A stretch of 64,000 bases of DNA from an uncultured Verrucomicrobia subdivision 3 bacterium (GTDB taxonomy: Bacteria; Verrucomicrobiota; Verrucomicrobiia; Limisphaerales; UBA11358): positions 62,001 through 126,000 of the forward strand of contig CAIXUZ010000060.1 of the NCBI GenBank assembly GCA_903922735.1. The letters are read 5' to 3'. The notes below the pieces were generated by a model. That model ran no database searches, had not been told where the DNA came from, and saw only the letters and a program-made list of their open reading frames with translations. The first letter of the stretch is position 1; each line of letters opens with the position of its first letter. This document shows, in pieces, positions 39,823-48,357 of the stretch. The position numbers were made by a program, and so were the translations under genes.

Positions 39823-40601
39823 AAAAGCATCAACGCAATCCGCTGCAACACCAGCGTGAGGAAAAAGTTAGCGATGAGAATGGAGATGGAGGAATACACC
39901 ACGGCCTCGGTCGTCGCCCGGCCCACGCCCTCCGCGCCCATGCCGCAATTCATGCCTTTGTAACAGCCCACGAGGGCGATGATGCCGCCATAGACGAACG
40001 ATTTTACGAGGCCGATTTCGAGGTCAATGTTGCCGGTGTATTTCAGCATATTGAACCACAGATAAGTCGGATCAATGCCCAGCAAAAACACGCCCACGAG
40101 AAAGCCCGAGCCGATGCCGAGCACGATGGATTCCAGCGTCAGCAACGGCAGCGCGATCTGCGCCGCCAACAAGCGCGGCACGACGAGATAATCCACCGGA
40201 TGCGTCGCCAGGGTCCGGAGCGCGTCAATCTGCTCGGTCACGCGCATCGTGCCGATTTCCGCAGCAATGGCGGCCCCGACGCGGCCCGCGACCATCAGCG
40301 CCGTCAGCACCGGGCCCAATTCGCTGCACATGGAGACGCCGACCACCGCCAGCGTGGCGGTGTCCATCTTGACCTTGTGAAACTGGAAATACGTCTGCGC
40401 CGTGAGCACCATGCCCGTGAACGCGCCGGTGACCAGAACCACTGATTGCGATTTGATACCGATGAAATAAATCTGGTAGAGCAAATCTTTCCACGTCACC
40501 CGGAACGAGAGCAGCGACATCACGGCGTCCCGCGACATCATCGCAATACGCCCCAGTCCGGTGAGCCATTCACCCACCCATGTACCGGCCAGAAAATTCA
40601 T
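39819..40601 (-). CDS. MlaE-like ABC transporter permease
   Basis: 260 residues with about five or six membrane helices. Family blocks are GAFTGMVLTAQTYFQF, SELGPVLTALMVAGRVGAA, AAEIGTMRVTEQIDALRTLA, YLVVPRLLAAQIALPLLTL and GCYKGMNCGMGAEGVGRATT. The frame continues upstream to 40709, but the extra 36 residues are basic and unrelated; the ATG at 40601 (MNFLAGTWVGEWL) is preferred and has GGAGG just before it. It is the first gene of the six-gene minus-strand operon and is divergent from rpsP. Confidence 0.93.
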   Translation of the reverse strand: MNFLAGTWVGEWLTGLGRIAMMSRDAVMSLLSFRVTWKDLLYQIYFIGIKSQSVVLVTGAFTGMVLTAQTYFQFHKVKMDTATLAVVGVSMCSELGPVLTALMVAGRVGAAIAAEIGTMRVTEQIDALRTLATHPVDYLVVPRLLAAQIALPLLTLESIVLGIGSGFLVGVFLLGIDPTYLWFNMLKYTGNIDLEIGLVKSFVYGGIIALVGCYKGMNCGMGAEGVGRATTEAVVYSSISILIANFFLTLVLQRIALMLL

Positions 40602-40717
40602 GTCCTCCAATCCTAACGAATCTCCGGGTGGTCGCCAACGCCAGATTTTGGCGGTCCGCCATCCGATGCATTCAGGTTTTCCACGGCGCGAATACCGGTT
40701 TTTCTCCAAAACAAGAC

Positions 40718-40746
40718 TTGCAAAGCATCACTTGCGCCGGTAGTCT
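40718..40746 (+). promoter_or_regulatory. Probable sigma-70 promoter of rpsP operon
   Basis: TTGCAA (40718-40723) and TAGTCT (40741-40746) are 17 bases apart, 22 bases before the rpsP start. The -10 box is weak, so support is moderate. Confidence 0.35.
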
Positions 40747-40767
40747 CCACGCTCTTTTGATAAATTT

Positions 40768-41022
40768 ATGTCTGTAAAAATTCGCATGAAACGAGTCGGC
40801 ACGAAGAACACCCCGGTGTTCCGCATTGTGGTCGCCGACAGCCGCAGTCCGCGTGATGGCAAGTGCATCGAGGAAATCGGCACCTACCAACCGCTCAAAC
40901 AGGGTGAAAATTTCACGCTCAAGCTTGACCGCGCCCAATATTGGGTCAGCAAAGGCGCGCAACCCAGCGACACCGTGGCCAGCTTCATCAAGAAGGCGGT
41001 CAAGGCGGTTCCGGCGGCTTAA
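40768..41022 (+). CDS. rpsP: 30S ribosomal protein S16
   Basis: 84 residues: [71 protein letters not shown]. The match to S16 is full length. It leads the rpsP-khpA-trmD-rplS operon. Confidence 0.98.
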   Translation: MSVKIRMKRVGTKNTPVFRIVVADSRSPRDGKCIEEIGTYQPLKQGENFTLKLDRAQYWVSKGAQPSDTVASFIKKAVKAVPAA

Positions 41023-41041
41023 ATTTTACCTTTCCCGCGCC

Positions 41042-41287
41042 ATGCAGGAGTTCCTCGAATACGTCGTCAAAGGACTCGTGCAACACCCGGATGCCGTCAG
41101 CGTCACGCCGGTGGAGCGCGCGGGGACAACCGTTTACGAACTGCGCCTGAACCCGGCCGATGTCGGCAAGATCATCGGCCGCCAGGGTGTGACGATCAAC
41201 GCGATCCGCTCGTTGCTGCTCGCCGGCAGCGCGAAAAAAGGGATTCGTTGCTCGGTGGAGATCGTGGAAGACCAGCCGGCGAAGTGA
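41042..41287 (+). CDS. khpA: KH-domain RNA-binding protein KhpA
   Basis: 81 residues: [20 protein letters not shown], then the KH core with the GxxG loop [19 protein letters not shown]. KhpA, with KhpB/Jag, binds small RNAs and is tied to cell division and elongation. It starts 19 bases after rpsP. A longer frame from 40826 overlaps rpsP and is spurious. Confidence 0.94.
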   Translation: MQEFLEYVVKGLVQHPDAVSVTPVERAGTTVYELRLNPADVGKIIGRQGVTINAIRSLLLAGSAKKGIRCSVEIVEDQPAK

Positions 41288-41304
41288 TTCATTTTGGGGC
41301 ACGC

Positions 41305-41970
41305 ATGAAAATTGACGTGCTGACGTTGTTTCCGGCGATGTTCGCCGGGCCGCTCGATGAAAGCATCATCATGCGGGCGCGCAAGAAGGGTTTGCTGGAT
41401 TTGAAAATCCATCAACTGCGCGACTGGACGCATGACCGGCACAAGACAGTGGATGACAAGCCGTTTGGCGGGGGGCCGGGGATGCTGGTGAAGCCGGAGC
41501 CGCTGTTTGAAGCGGTGGAAAGCTTGAAGCGGACGGAAACGAAAGTGATTTTGCTTTCGCCGGCCGGAAGAAAGTTCGACCAGTCCATCGCGCGGGAACT
41601 GGCGAAAGAGCAGGATTTATTGCTGGTCACCGGCCATTACGAAGGCTTTGACGAGCGGGTGCGGGAAGCGCTGGCAGATGATGAGTTGTCCATCGGCGAT
41701 TATGTGCTGACGAACGGCGCCCTGCCCGCGATGGTTGTAATTGACGCGGTGGCGCGGCTGCTGCCCGGAGTATTGGGCGATGATGCGAGCTCGGCGGACG
41801 AGTCATTCAGCCACGGATTGCTGGAGTATCCGCAATACACGCGGCCGGCGGAATTTCGCGGGATGAAAGTCCCCGAAGTATTGCTGAACGGCAACCATGC
41901 CGAGATCGAGAAATGGCGGCGGGAACAGGCAAAGTTGCGGACGAAAGAACAAAGACCGGATCTGTTGTGA
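41305..41970 (+). CDS. trmD: tRNA (guanine-N1-)-methyltransferase
   Basis: 221 residues of the SPOUT-class enzyme that makes m1G37. The start is [39 protein letters not shown] and the knot region [13 protein letters not shown]...[18 protein letters not shown] are diagnostic. The ATG at 41305 is preferred to an upstream start at 41248 that overlaps khpA. rimM, normally just upstream, is absent. Confidence 0.97.
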   Translation: MKIDVLTLFPAMFAGPLDESIIMRARKKGLLDLKIHQLRDWTHDRHKTVDDKPFGGGPGMLVKPEPLFEAVESLKRTETKVILLSPAGRKFDQSIARELAKEQDLLLVTGHYEGFDERVREALADDELSIGDYVLTNGALPAMVVIDAVARLLPGVLGDDASSADESFSHGLLEYPQYTRPAEFRGMKVPEVLLNGNHAEIEKWRREQAKLRTKEQRPDLL

Positions 41971-42048
41971 GTTTTAAGTTTTTAAGGCTGAGTTTTTAGT
42001 GAAAAACCCGGCCGCTGATAATTAAGAATAAAAACCGAATATTTATTT

Positions 42049-42423
42049 ATGAACCAGGCACTATTGAAAAAAATCGAATCGGGGCAGTATCGTAAAGACG
42101 ATGCGAAGTTTAACGTCGGCGACAGCGTGCGCGTGCACACCAAGGTCGTCGAAGGCGACAAGGAACGCATCCAGATTTTCGCGGGCGTCGTCATCGGCAA
42201 GCGCGGTGGCGGGCTGAACGAAACCTTCACCGTCCGCCGCATCAGCTACGGCGAAGGCGTGGAGCGCATTTTCCCGCTGCACTCGCCCCGCGTGGACAAG
42301 ATTGAAGTCGAGCGCCAGGGCGATGTCCGCCGCGCCAAGCTGACCTACCTCCGCAAACGCATCGGCAAGGGCGCGACGCTGGTCAAGGAGCTCGAAGAAA
42401 AAGTCACGGCCACGGCGAAATAA
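42049..42423 (+). CDS. rplS: 50S ribosomal protein L19
   Basis: 124 residues: [60 protein letters not shown] and [15 protein letters not shown] are the L19 pattern. A terminator follows 19 bases after the stop and ends the operon. Confidence 0.98.
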   Translation: MNQALLKKIESGQYRKDDAKFNVGDSVRVHTKVVEGDKERIQIFAGVVIGKRGGGLNETFTVRRISYGEGVERIFPLHSPRVDKIEVERQGDVRRAKLTYLRKRIGKGATLVKELEEKVTATAK

Positions 42424-42442
42424 TCCGCGCCGCACAGTTTCC

Positions 42443-42471
42443 AAGGCGAGGCGTAAGGCCTCGCCTTTTTT
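42443..42471 (+). terminator. Terminator of the rpsP-rplS operon
   Basis: AAGGCGAGGC (42443-42452), loop GTAAG, GCCTCGCCTT (42458-42467) and a T-run to 42471. Confidence 0.93.
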
Positions 42472-42625
42472 ATTGGCCGATTTTCGACGCCAAATATATC
42501 AAGCCGTGATTAAACGCGGAGGCCTCCCCAGCTGTCAGAAGGTCAGGCAGGGGAACCCATCCGCCAAATTTTCTAGCGAGCGGGGCAATTTTCGGCAATA
42601 TGAATTGAGTTCCAATTTATTCAAC

Positions 42626-45600
42626 ATGAAGACATCTCGTTTAATGAAGCGCGGATTTTATTTTTTAATCGCGCTGACGCTGGCGATAACGCCCGTTCAC
42701 GGCAGCACGGAGACCAACCGTTACGCGGGCAGCGACTGGGCGTTTTGCGATGCCAAAAAAGTTTTCACCGCAGCCACCGAGGTCACGCTGGAAAGATATC
42801 CTGATTCCGACACGGCCACGATTGAAGGCAAAATGGTGCGGGGGTATCGCGCCGACGGCACCGGCGAAAGCCAGGATGAAACCTTTGTCAAGGCGCTGAC
42901 CGAAAAAGGCAAGCGCAGTGTCCGGGTACTGACTTTGAGCTACATGCTGCCGTATTCGACCGTGGAGGTGGTCAAGCTGGAGGTCATGAAACCCGACGGC
43001 ACGGTGGTGCCGGTGGACGTGGCCGCCAATTCCAAGGAGAGCATTGACAACGGCCAGCTGGACATGAACATTGCCGACCCGAACAGCCTGGTCTTGCAGG
43101 TCAACCTCCCCAGCGTGGAAATCGGCGACGTCGTTCATGCCATCACGAGGCAGAACACCCAACGCGCAATCATTCCCGGCACGTTCGCCGAGGAAAATGT
43201 TTTTGAGGGCACCGGCTACATCCGCCATTTATCCTACGAAGTCCGGGCCCCGGCAGAGCTTCCGCTTAAATGCATCAAGCTGCGGGATGAAATCCCCGGA
43301 ACCATCAACCACCTCATCACCACCAACGCCGACGGGGCGGTGATCCATCACTGGGAAATTGCGAACGTGCCGCGGATGTTTGAAGAGCCGGCCATGCCGC
43401 CGGGATCAATGGTCTTGCAGCGACTCCTGATCAGCACCCTGCCCGACTGGGAAACGGTGTCGAAATGGTATTGGGATTTGAGCAAGCCCCACCTCGACGC
43501 GACCACACCGGAAATGAAAAAAACCAACGCCGTCCTGACCGCCAGCGCGAAGACGGACATGGATAAAATCAAGGCGGTATTTTACCACGTCTCAAAAAAT
43601 ATCCGCTACATGGGACTCACGCCGGAAAAAGACCGGCCCGGTTTCGAGCCGCATGACGTCAAGCTCACGTTCGAGAAAAATTACGGCGTCTGCCGCGACA
43701 AGGCGGCGCTGCTGGTGGCGATGCTGCGCGAGGCGGGCTTGCACGCCTATCCGGTGCTTATCAACGTCGGCACCAAACGCGACGCAGAAGTGCCTGATCC
43801 GGGCTTCAACCACGCCATCGTCGGCGTGGAACTGGAAAAGGGGAATTACGTCCTGATGGATCCGACCGACGAGAACACGCGCGACCTGCTGCCCGCCACC
43901 GACCGCAACCAGAGTTATCTCGTATGCCGGCCGGAAGGCGACCAGCTGCGGACCAGCCCGGTGGAATCACCGGACCAGCACCTGATGCGCGTCAAAACCA
44001 CCGGCACTCTGAGCGCCGTCGGCCGGCTGGAAGCGAAAACCGAACTGTCCTTTGAAGGCGTCAACGACAACGCCTACCGGAACGCCTTTGTGAAAATGAA
44101 GCCGGATGACCTCCGCCGGTTTTTTGAGCGCGACATCAAATCCACACTGCCGGGCGCAAAACTGAAATCGCTGAAGCTGCACCCGGAAAACATGCTCGAC
44201 ATGTCCGCCAGCCTCCGCGCGGAACTGGAATTTTCCGCCGAGGGTATGACCGCCGACGGCAACGGCAAATCCGTCGTCACCGTGCCATGGATGGGGCGCG
44301 GACTGGGCGTGGTGAATTTCATATTGCGCGACACCGGACTGGAAAAACGGAAGTATCCCCTGCAGACGTGGGTGACTTGCGGACTGGAAGAAACCGTTCA
44401 GCTCAAGCTGGACCGCGGGTTTTCCGGCGCGGAGTCCCTGCCGGTCTGCCAGCCGGTGGACGACGAAAGTTTAACCAGCCGGCAGCGTTATGGTTTTACC
44501 AACCAAACGCTGAACTGCTCGCGCGAGTTCAAATTGAAAACCGTTGAATTCAGCCCGGCCCAATATCTTAAACTGAAGCAAACACTGAAAGATCTGGAAC
44601 ATGACGGGCGCAAAGATCCGGTACTGGCCATGGCCAAGAACAGCCCGAAAACAGCCGCCCCAACCGCAGCCGAAGCACCTGAAATCGCGGTCCAGTCCGA
44701 TGCAAAAATTCTTAACGCCAGCAAGCAGCTCGAGGTAATCGACGCCCACACCGCAATTTACCGTGTGAAATACTCAAAACAGATTTTGAGCTACAACGGC
44801 AAGAAGCGCGAGGCGGAGCTGAAGATTGATTACAATCCGTCCCGCCAAAGCGCGAAACTCATTCACGCCGCCGTGGTTTCCAGGACCGGCGAGCGCCAGG
44901 AGATATCACCGGGCGAAATCAATCTCATGGATGCGGGCTGGAACGCCTCCGCCAAGCGTTACACCGGCGGAAAAATCCTCGTCGCCAATCTGCCAAACGT
45001 GGAAATCGGCTCGACCATCGAGGTGGTATTTGAAATCGCCAGCACCAACTCGCCGTTTCTGGCCGGCTTTGAGTCGTTTCAGCTTCCCGACGCTCTGGAG
45101 CAGAAAGTTTTCCAAATCACGGCGCCCGAAACGATTCCCGTCCGAGATTTGGTCAGCCACGGTTCCGGCATCATTCAGGGAGCAGGTCAAACCAACAACG
45201 GCAGGAAGCAGTTCATCTGGTCAGCCAGCCGCGTCCCCGCGCGGCCGGCGGAATCCCAGCTGCCGCCGGATTGGACTTACCTGCCCAGCGTCGGCTATTT
45301 CATCGGCGAGGCGGACGATTATTTCAAGCAGTTGAGCGCGACGCTGCTCAATCGTTCACAGCAGAACACCAAGGCCGCCGAACTCGCACGCCAGATCACG
45401 GCCACGTCGAAAGGCCAGATGGAAACCCTGAAGGCCATCCGCGATTACATTGCCAAATCCATCCGCATGGCCGGCCCCTCGTTCACCGAATTGCCGCTGG
45501 AAGAGCTTTCCGCCGCCGACACGACGCTGGCGGACGGCTACGGCCATCTGGCGGATCGAGCGATTCTGCTGCATGCGATGCTGACCGCCGCCGGGCTCAA

Positions 45601-46474
45601 ACCGGAGTTTGTGCTGGCGTCCGATTTGCCGCCGCTCAAGGAATTCACTGGGGCGATTAAAAAACTTCCGCAGCCGCAAAACTTCCAATGGCCGCTCGTC
45701 CGCGTGACCGTGAACGATGAAGCCTATTATTTGAACGACACGGATCAATATTCCCAGCTTGGCACCACCGCACATGACGGCAAGCTGGGCCTGAGCCTCG
45801 ACCATCGGCATGTGGAAACCATCCACGCGGCGAAAGATTGCGGCAATCGGGCGGAAACCTTCTGCCACCTCTCGCTGACGGACAACGGGCGGGCACGCAT
45901 CCGGGTGAAGCAGTGTTATTACGGCACCGGCTTCAATGGCAAAAACCGCTATTTTTCCGAGCTACCGCCGGAAGAACGCCGCCGGTATTTCCAGGAAATC
46001 GTCTCCCAGGTATCGCAAGGCGCACGACCGATGGGTGATTTGACCACGCGATTTGACACGTATCCGGGCACCGAGGAGTTCACCGTGGAGGTGGATCACT
46101 ATGCGGTGGTGGACGGAAAATATTATTACTTCAACCTGCCCGCGCAGTCGCTGTTCCAGGCGGGAACGGATCGCCGCGTGCTGCCGCTGTATATTGGGCA
46201 AGGCAGCCAGTCATTGGGGCGGACGGAAATCGACCTGCCCTCCGGATTCCGCCGGATGATCATCGCGCCCAAAAACAACACGCTGAAAACGGCCGGCGGC
46301 ACGGCCAAAACCACCGTGGCCAATCGCCATGAAGACCAATGCGTGATCACCTACGAATTGGCAACCCAGCCCGCCATCGTCAGCCCGAAGGAGTACCCGG
46401 CCCTGCTCCGGGCGGAATCCGCCTTGTGCCAGAAATCAGCGCGCGTTTTCCTTTTCGAGAAAACGGGAAAGTGA
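42626..46474 (+). CDS. Exported protein with two DUF3857/transglutaminase-like modules, the second degenerate
   Basis: 1282 residues from the ATG at 42626, which starts a signal peptide (LMKRGFYFLIALTLAITPVHG); the open frame reaches back to 42473 but without sense. Module 1 (about 30-650) is DUF3857 (YPDSDTATIEGKMVRGYRAD, LSYMLPYSTVEVVKLEVMKP, LPSVEIGDVVHAITR) plus a transglutaminase-like domain with Cys356 in NYGVCRDKAALLVAMLREAG, His in FNHAIVGVELEKG and Asp in LMDPTDENTRD. Module 2 (about 700-1280) repeats the layout (LPNVEIGSTIEVVFEIAS; LADRAILLHAMLTAAG; AYYLNDTDQYS), but the Cys position reads GYGHLADRA and the His is lost. Module 1 may act as a cysteine peptidase/transglutaminase in the envelope; module 2 is probably structural. 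It is monocistronic. Confidence 0.85.
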   Translation: MKTSRLMKRGFYFLIALTLAITPVHGSTETNRYAGSDWAFCDAKKVFTAATEVTLERYPDSDTATIEGKMVRGYRADGTGESQDETFVKALTEKGKRSVRVLTLSYMLPYSTVEVVKLEVMKPDGTVVPVDVAANSKESIDNGQLDMNIADPNSLVLQVNLPSVEIGDVVHAITRQNTQRAIIPGTFAEENVFEGTGYIRHLSYEVRAPAELPLKCIKLRDEIPGTINHLITTNADGAVIHHWEIANVPRMFEEPAMPPGSMVLQRLLISTLPDWETVSKWYWDLSKPHLDATTPEMKKTNAVLTASAKTDMDKIKAVFYHVSKNIRYMGLTPEKDRPGFEPHDVKLTFEKNYGVCRDKAALLVAMLREAGLHAYPVLINVGTKRDAEVPDPGFNHAIVGVELEKGNYVLMDPTDENTRDLLPATDRNQSYLVCRPEGDQLRTSPVESPDQHLMRVKTTGTLSAVGRLEAKTELSFEGVNDNAYRNAFVKMKPDDLRRFFERDIKSTLPGAKLKSLKLHPENMLDMSASLRAELEFSAEGMTADGNGKSVVTVPWMGRGLGVVNFILRDTGLEKRKYPLQTWVTCGLEETVQLKLDRGFSGAESLPVCQPVDDESLTSRQRYGFTNQTLNCSREFKLKTVEFSPAQYLKLKQTLKDLEHDGRKDPVLAMAKNSPKTAAPTAAEAPEIAVQSDAKILNASKQLEVIDAHTAIYRVKYSKQILSYNGKKREAELKIDYNPSRQSAKLIHAAVVSRTGERQEISPGEINLMDAGWNASAKRYTGGKILVANLPNVEIGSTIEVVFEIASTNSPFLAGFESFQLPDALEQKVFQITAPETIPVRDLVSHGSGIIQGAGQTNNGRKQFIWSASRVPARPAESQLPPDWTYLPSVGYFIGEADDYFKQLSATLLNRSQQNTKAAELARQITATSKGQMETLKAIRDYIAKSIRMAGPSFTELPLEELSAADTTLADGYGHLADRAILLHAMLTAAGLKPEFVLASDLPPLKEFTGAIKKLPQPQNFQWPLVRVTVNDEAYYLNDTDQYSQLGTTAHDGKLGLSLDHRHVETIHAAKDCGNRAETFCHLSLTDNGRARIRVKQCYYGTGFNGKNRYFSELPPEERRRYFQEIVSQVSQGARPMGDLTTRFDTYPGTEEFTVEVDHYAVVDGKYYYFNLPAQSLFQAGTDRRVLPLYIGQGSQSLGRTEIDLPSGFRRMIIAPKNNTLKTAGGTAKTTVANRHEDQCVITYELATQPAIVSPKEYPALLRAESALCQKSARVFLFEKTGK

Positions 46475-46640
46475 AAGCGAGCCACGGACGCCGTTCCCTG
46501 GCGGAGAGCTCGCGAAGCATCAGACAGGAGAAGAAGGTGTGCATGGTGGTTGCAAAATAATAATGTCCTCGGAAATGGCCAGTTATGGCTGGGCTATTTT
46601 CAACAACCAAAATGAAAGCCGCAATCGGGTTAATCACCTT

Positions 46641-46763
46641 TCACACCAACTTCATCGCCATCTGCTCGCCGAGGATTTTCTGCACGGTCAGGGCCACAAT
46701 GCCTTTGTGGGCGCGTTTGAAATTCAGGTTATCGTTCGCAGGACGGATGCGTGGGAATGACAT
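46641..46763 (-). CDS. Possible small ORF of 40 residues
   Basis: The minus strand encodes MSFPRIRPANDNLNFKRAHK followed by a hydrophobic-amphipathic stretch ending in AMKLV. It starts 28 bases after the M50 protease stop on the same strand, with no clear ribosome-binding site. I do not recognise it. The composition (basic N-terminus, helical C-terminus) is protein-like, but chance is possible. The rest of 46475-46790 shows no gene. Confidence 0.25.
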   Translation of the reverse strand: MSFPRIRPANDNLNFKRAHKGIVALTVQKILGEQMAMKLV

Positions 46764-46790
46764 GCTTACAGTCTGGTGCCACGATAAATT

Positions 46791-47441
46791 TTATCCGTGC
46801 CAGGCGACGCCAAAGATTCGCGCCAGCAGATTCAGCGTGCCGTAAGTCACCGTGCTTAACGCCCAGCGAACCGGCGGGAATTGGAGAAGAATGATAATGA
46901 TAACAAACCCGAACCGCGCGAAATTGGCGTAGGTCTCGTGGCTCATGTTAATCGCCACCCGCAAAATATGTGAACCATCCAGGGGCGGCACGGGAATCAG
47001 ATTGAAGAAGCAAAGAATCAGGCTCAAGCCCGCCGCCTGCAGACAGTATTCCGCCAGCGGGACGGAATGGAAAATCAAGCCCACCTTCGCCAAGCCGACC
47101 AGGCTGACGGCCAAAATCAAATTCATCCCCGGCCCGGCCATCGTCACGAGGATGTCGTCGCGCCTGGGCTGGTTGAGATTGGACGGATTCACGGGCACGG
47201 GCTTCGCCCAGCCGATGAGAAAACGCCCGACCCCCGGCATAAAAATCATCAACAACGGCAGCACCACCGTGCCGATGGGATCAATGTGCACAATGGGATT
47301 GAGCGAGACCCGACCCTGCAGTCGCGCGGTGTCATCGCCGCATTTCCACGCCGTCCACGCATGGCCGAACTCGTGAAACGTCAGCAGCGCAATCAGCATC
47401 AAATACTGGATCAGGCCGTCGGCGATTTGATTGGAATCCAT
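46791..47441 (-). CDS. Site-2 protease family (M50) membrane metallopeptidase
   Basis: 216 residues with about five membrane helices. Zinc motif HEFGH in MLIALLTFHEFGHAWTAWKC, then the second ligand region CFFNLIPVPPLDGSHILRV. The short rhomboid-like S2P form (peptidase M50 family, YwhC-like) cuts membrane proteins in regulated proteolysis. It is divergent from fabI, with about 87 bases between the start codons. Confidence 0.92.
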   Translation of the reverse strand: MDSNQIADGLIQYLMLIALLTFHEFGHAWTAWKCGDDTARLQGRVSLNPIVHIDPIGTVVLPLLMIFMPGVGRFLIGWAKPVPVNPSNLNQPRRDDILVTMAGPGMNLILAVSLVGLAKVGLIFHSVPLAEYCLQAAGLSLILCFFNLIPVPPLDGSHILRVAINMSHETYANFARFGFVIIIILLQFPPVRWALSTVTYGTLNLLARIFGVAWHG

Positions 47442-47528
47442 GGGCGGAGGTTAAATTGTCCGGGACCGCGAGTCGAGACTGGACGCGGCGACATTTTTTA
47501 AAGATACTAATCAGAGTTATTTTTATTT

Positions 47529-48299
47529 ATGCCACTACTTGAAGGAAAAACCGGGGTTGTATTCGGCGTCGCCAACAAACGCTCCATCGCCTGGGCGATC
47601 GCGCAGGCATGGGCCAAGGAAGGCGCGAAGCTCGCCTTTACCTACCAAGGCGACCGCGTGAAGGAAAACGTGGAGGAACTCGCCGGCACATTCGGCGCCG
47701 ACACGCTCATCACGCCGTGCGACGTGACGAAGGACGAGGATATCAGCCGCGTGTTCAAGGAAGTCGGCGCGAAGTTTGGCAAACTGGATTTGCTGCTACA
47801 CTCCGTGGCCTTCGCGCCCAAAGCAGCGCTGGAAGGGCATTTTGTGGACACCAGCCGCGAAGCCTACCTGCTCGCGCACAACGTGAGCGCCTATTCGCTC
47901 GTGGCGCTGGCCCGCGAGGCCGCGCCGCTGATGCCGGATGGCGGCAGCATCATCGGCATGAGCTATTACGGCGCGGAAAAAGTGGTGCCGCACTACAACG
48001 TCATGGGGGTGGCCAAAGCCTCACTCGAAGCCAGCACGCGGTATCTCGCCTATGATCTCGGCCCAAAGAAAATCCGCGTGAACTGCATCAGCGCCGGCCC
48101 GGTCAACACGCTCGCCGCACGCGGCATTGCGGGCTTTAGCGAAATGCTGAAGACTTACGAACAACGCTCGCCCTTAAAGCGGAATTTGATCCCCGAAGAA
48201 CTCGGCGCCACCGGCGTGTTTCTCGCCAGCGACGGCGCGGCGTGCATCACCGGCCAGGTCATTTACGTGGACGGCGGATACTGCATCATGGGGATGTAA
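47529..48299 (+). CDS. fabI: Enoyl-[acyl-carrier-protein] reductase (NADH)
   Basis: 256 residues of the SDR-type FabI that does the last step of fatty-acid elongation. GVANKRSIAWAIAQAWAKEG binds NADH; the catalytic Tyr and Lys are in PHYNVMGVAKASLEA (Tyr-x6-Lys); LGPKKIRVNCISAGPVNTLA and DGAACITGQVIYVDGGYCIM close the fold. The length is normal. It is convergent with rsmB across a shared terminator. Confidence 0.97.
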   Translation: MPLLEGKTGVVFGVANKRSIAWAIAQAWAKEGAKLAFTYQGDRVKENVEELAGTFGADTLITPCDVTKDEDISRVFKEVGAKFGKLDLLLHSVAFAPKAALEGHFVDTSREAYLLAHNVSAYSLVALAREAAPLMPDGGSIIGMSYYGAEKVVPHYNVMGVAKASLEASTRYLAYDLGPKKIRVNCISAGPVNTLAARGIAGFSEMLKTYEQRSPLKRNLIPEELGATGVFLASDGAACITGQVIYVDGGYCIMGM

Positions 48300-48319
48300 G
48301 CCGCATCGGATTTAAAACC

Positions 48320-48357
48320 GCCGCCCCCGGAAGCCACCGGGGGCGGCTATTTTCTTT
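48320..48357. terminator. Bidirectional terminator between fabI and rsmB
   Basis: GCCGCCCCCGG (48320-48330) pairs with CCGGGGGCGGC (48337-48347) around a 6-base loop, with TATTTTCTTT on the plus side and GGTTTTAAAT on the minus side. It touches the last base of rsmB. Confidence 0.88.

Noticed and set aside
46539..46845. Plus-strand short frames downstream of the double transglutaminase-like gene
   Set aside because: No family features; they overlap the end of the M50 gene and the small minus-strand frame.
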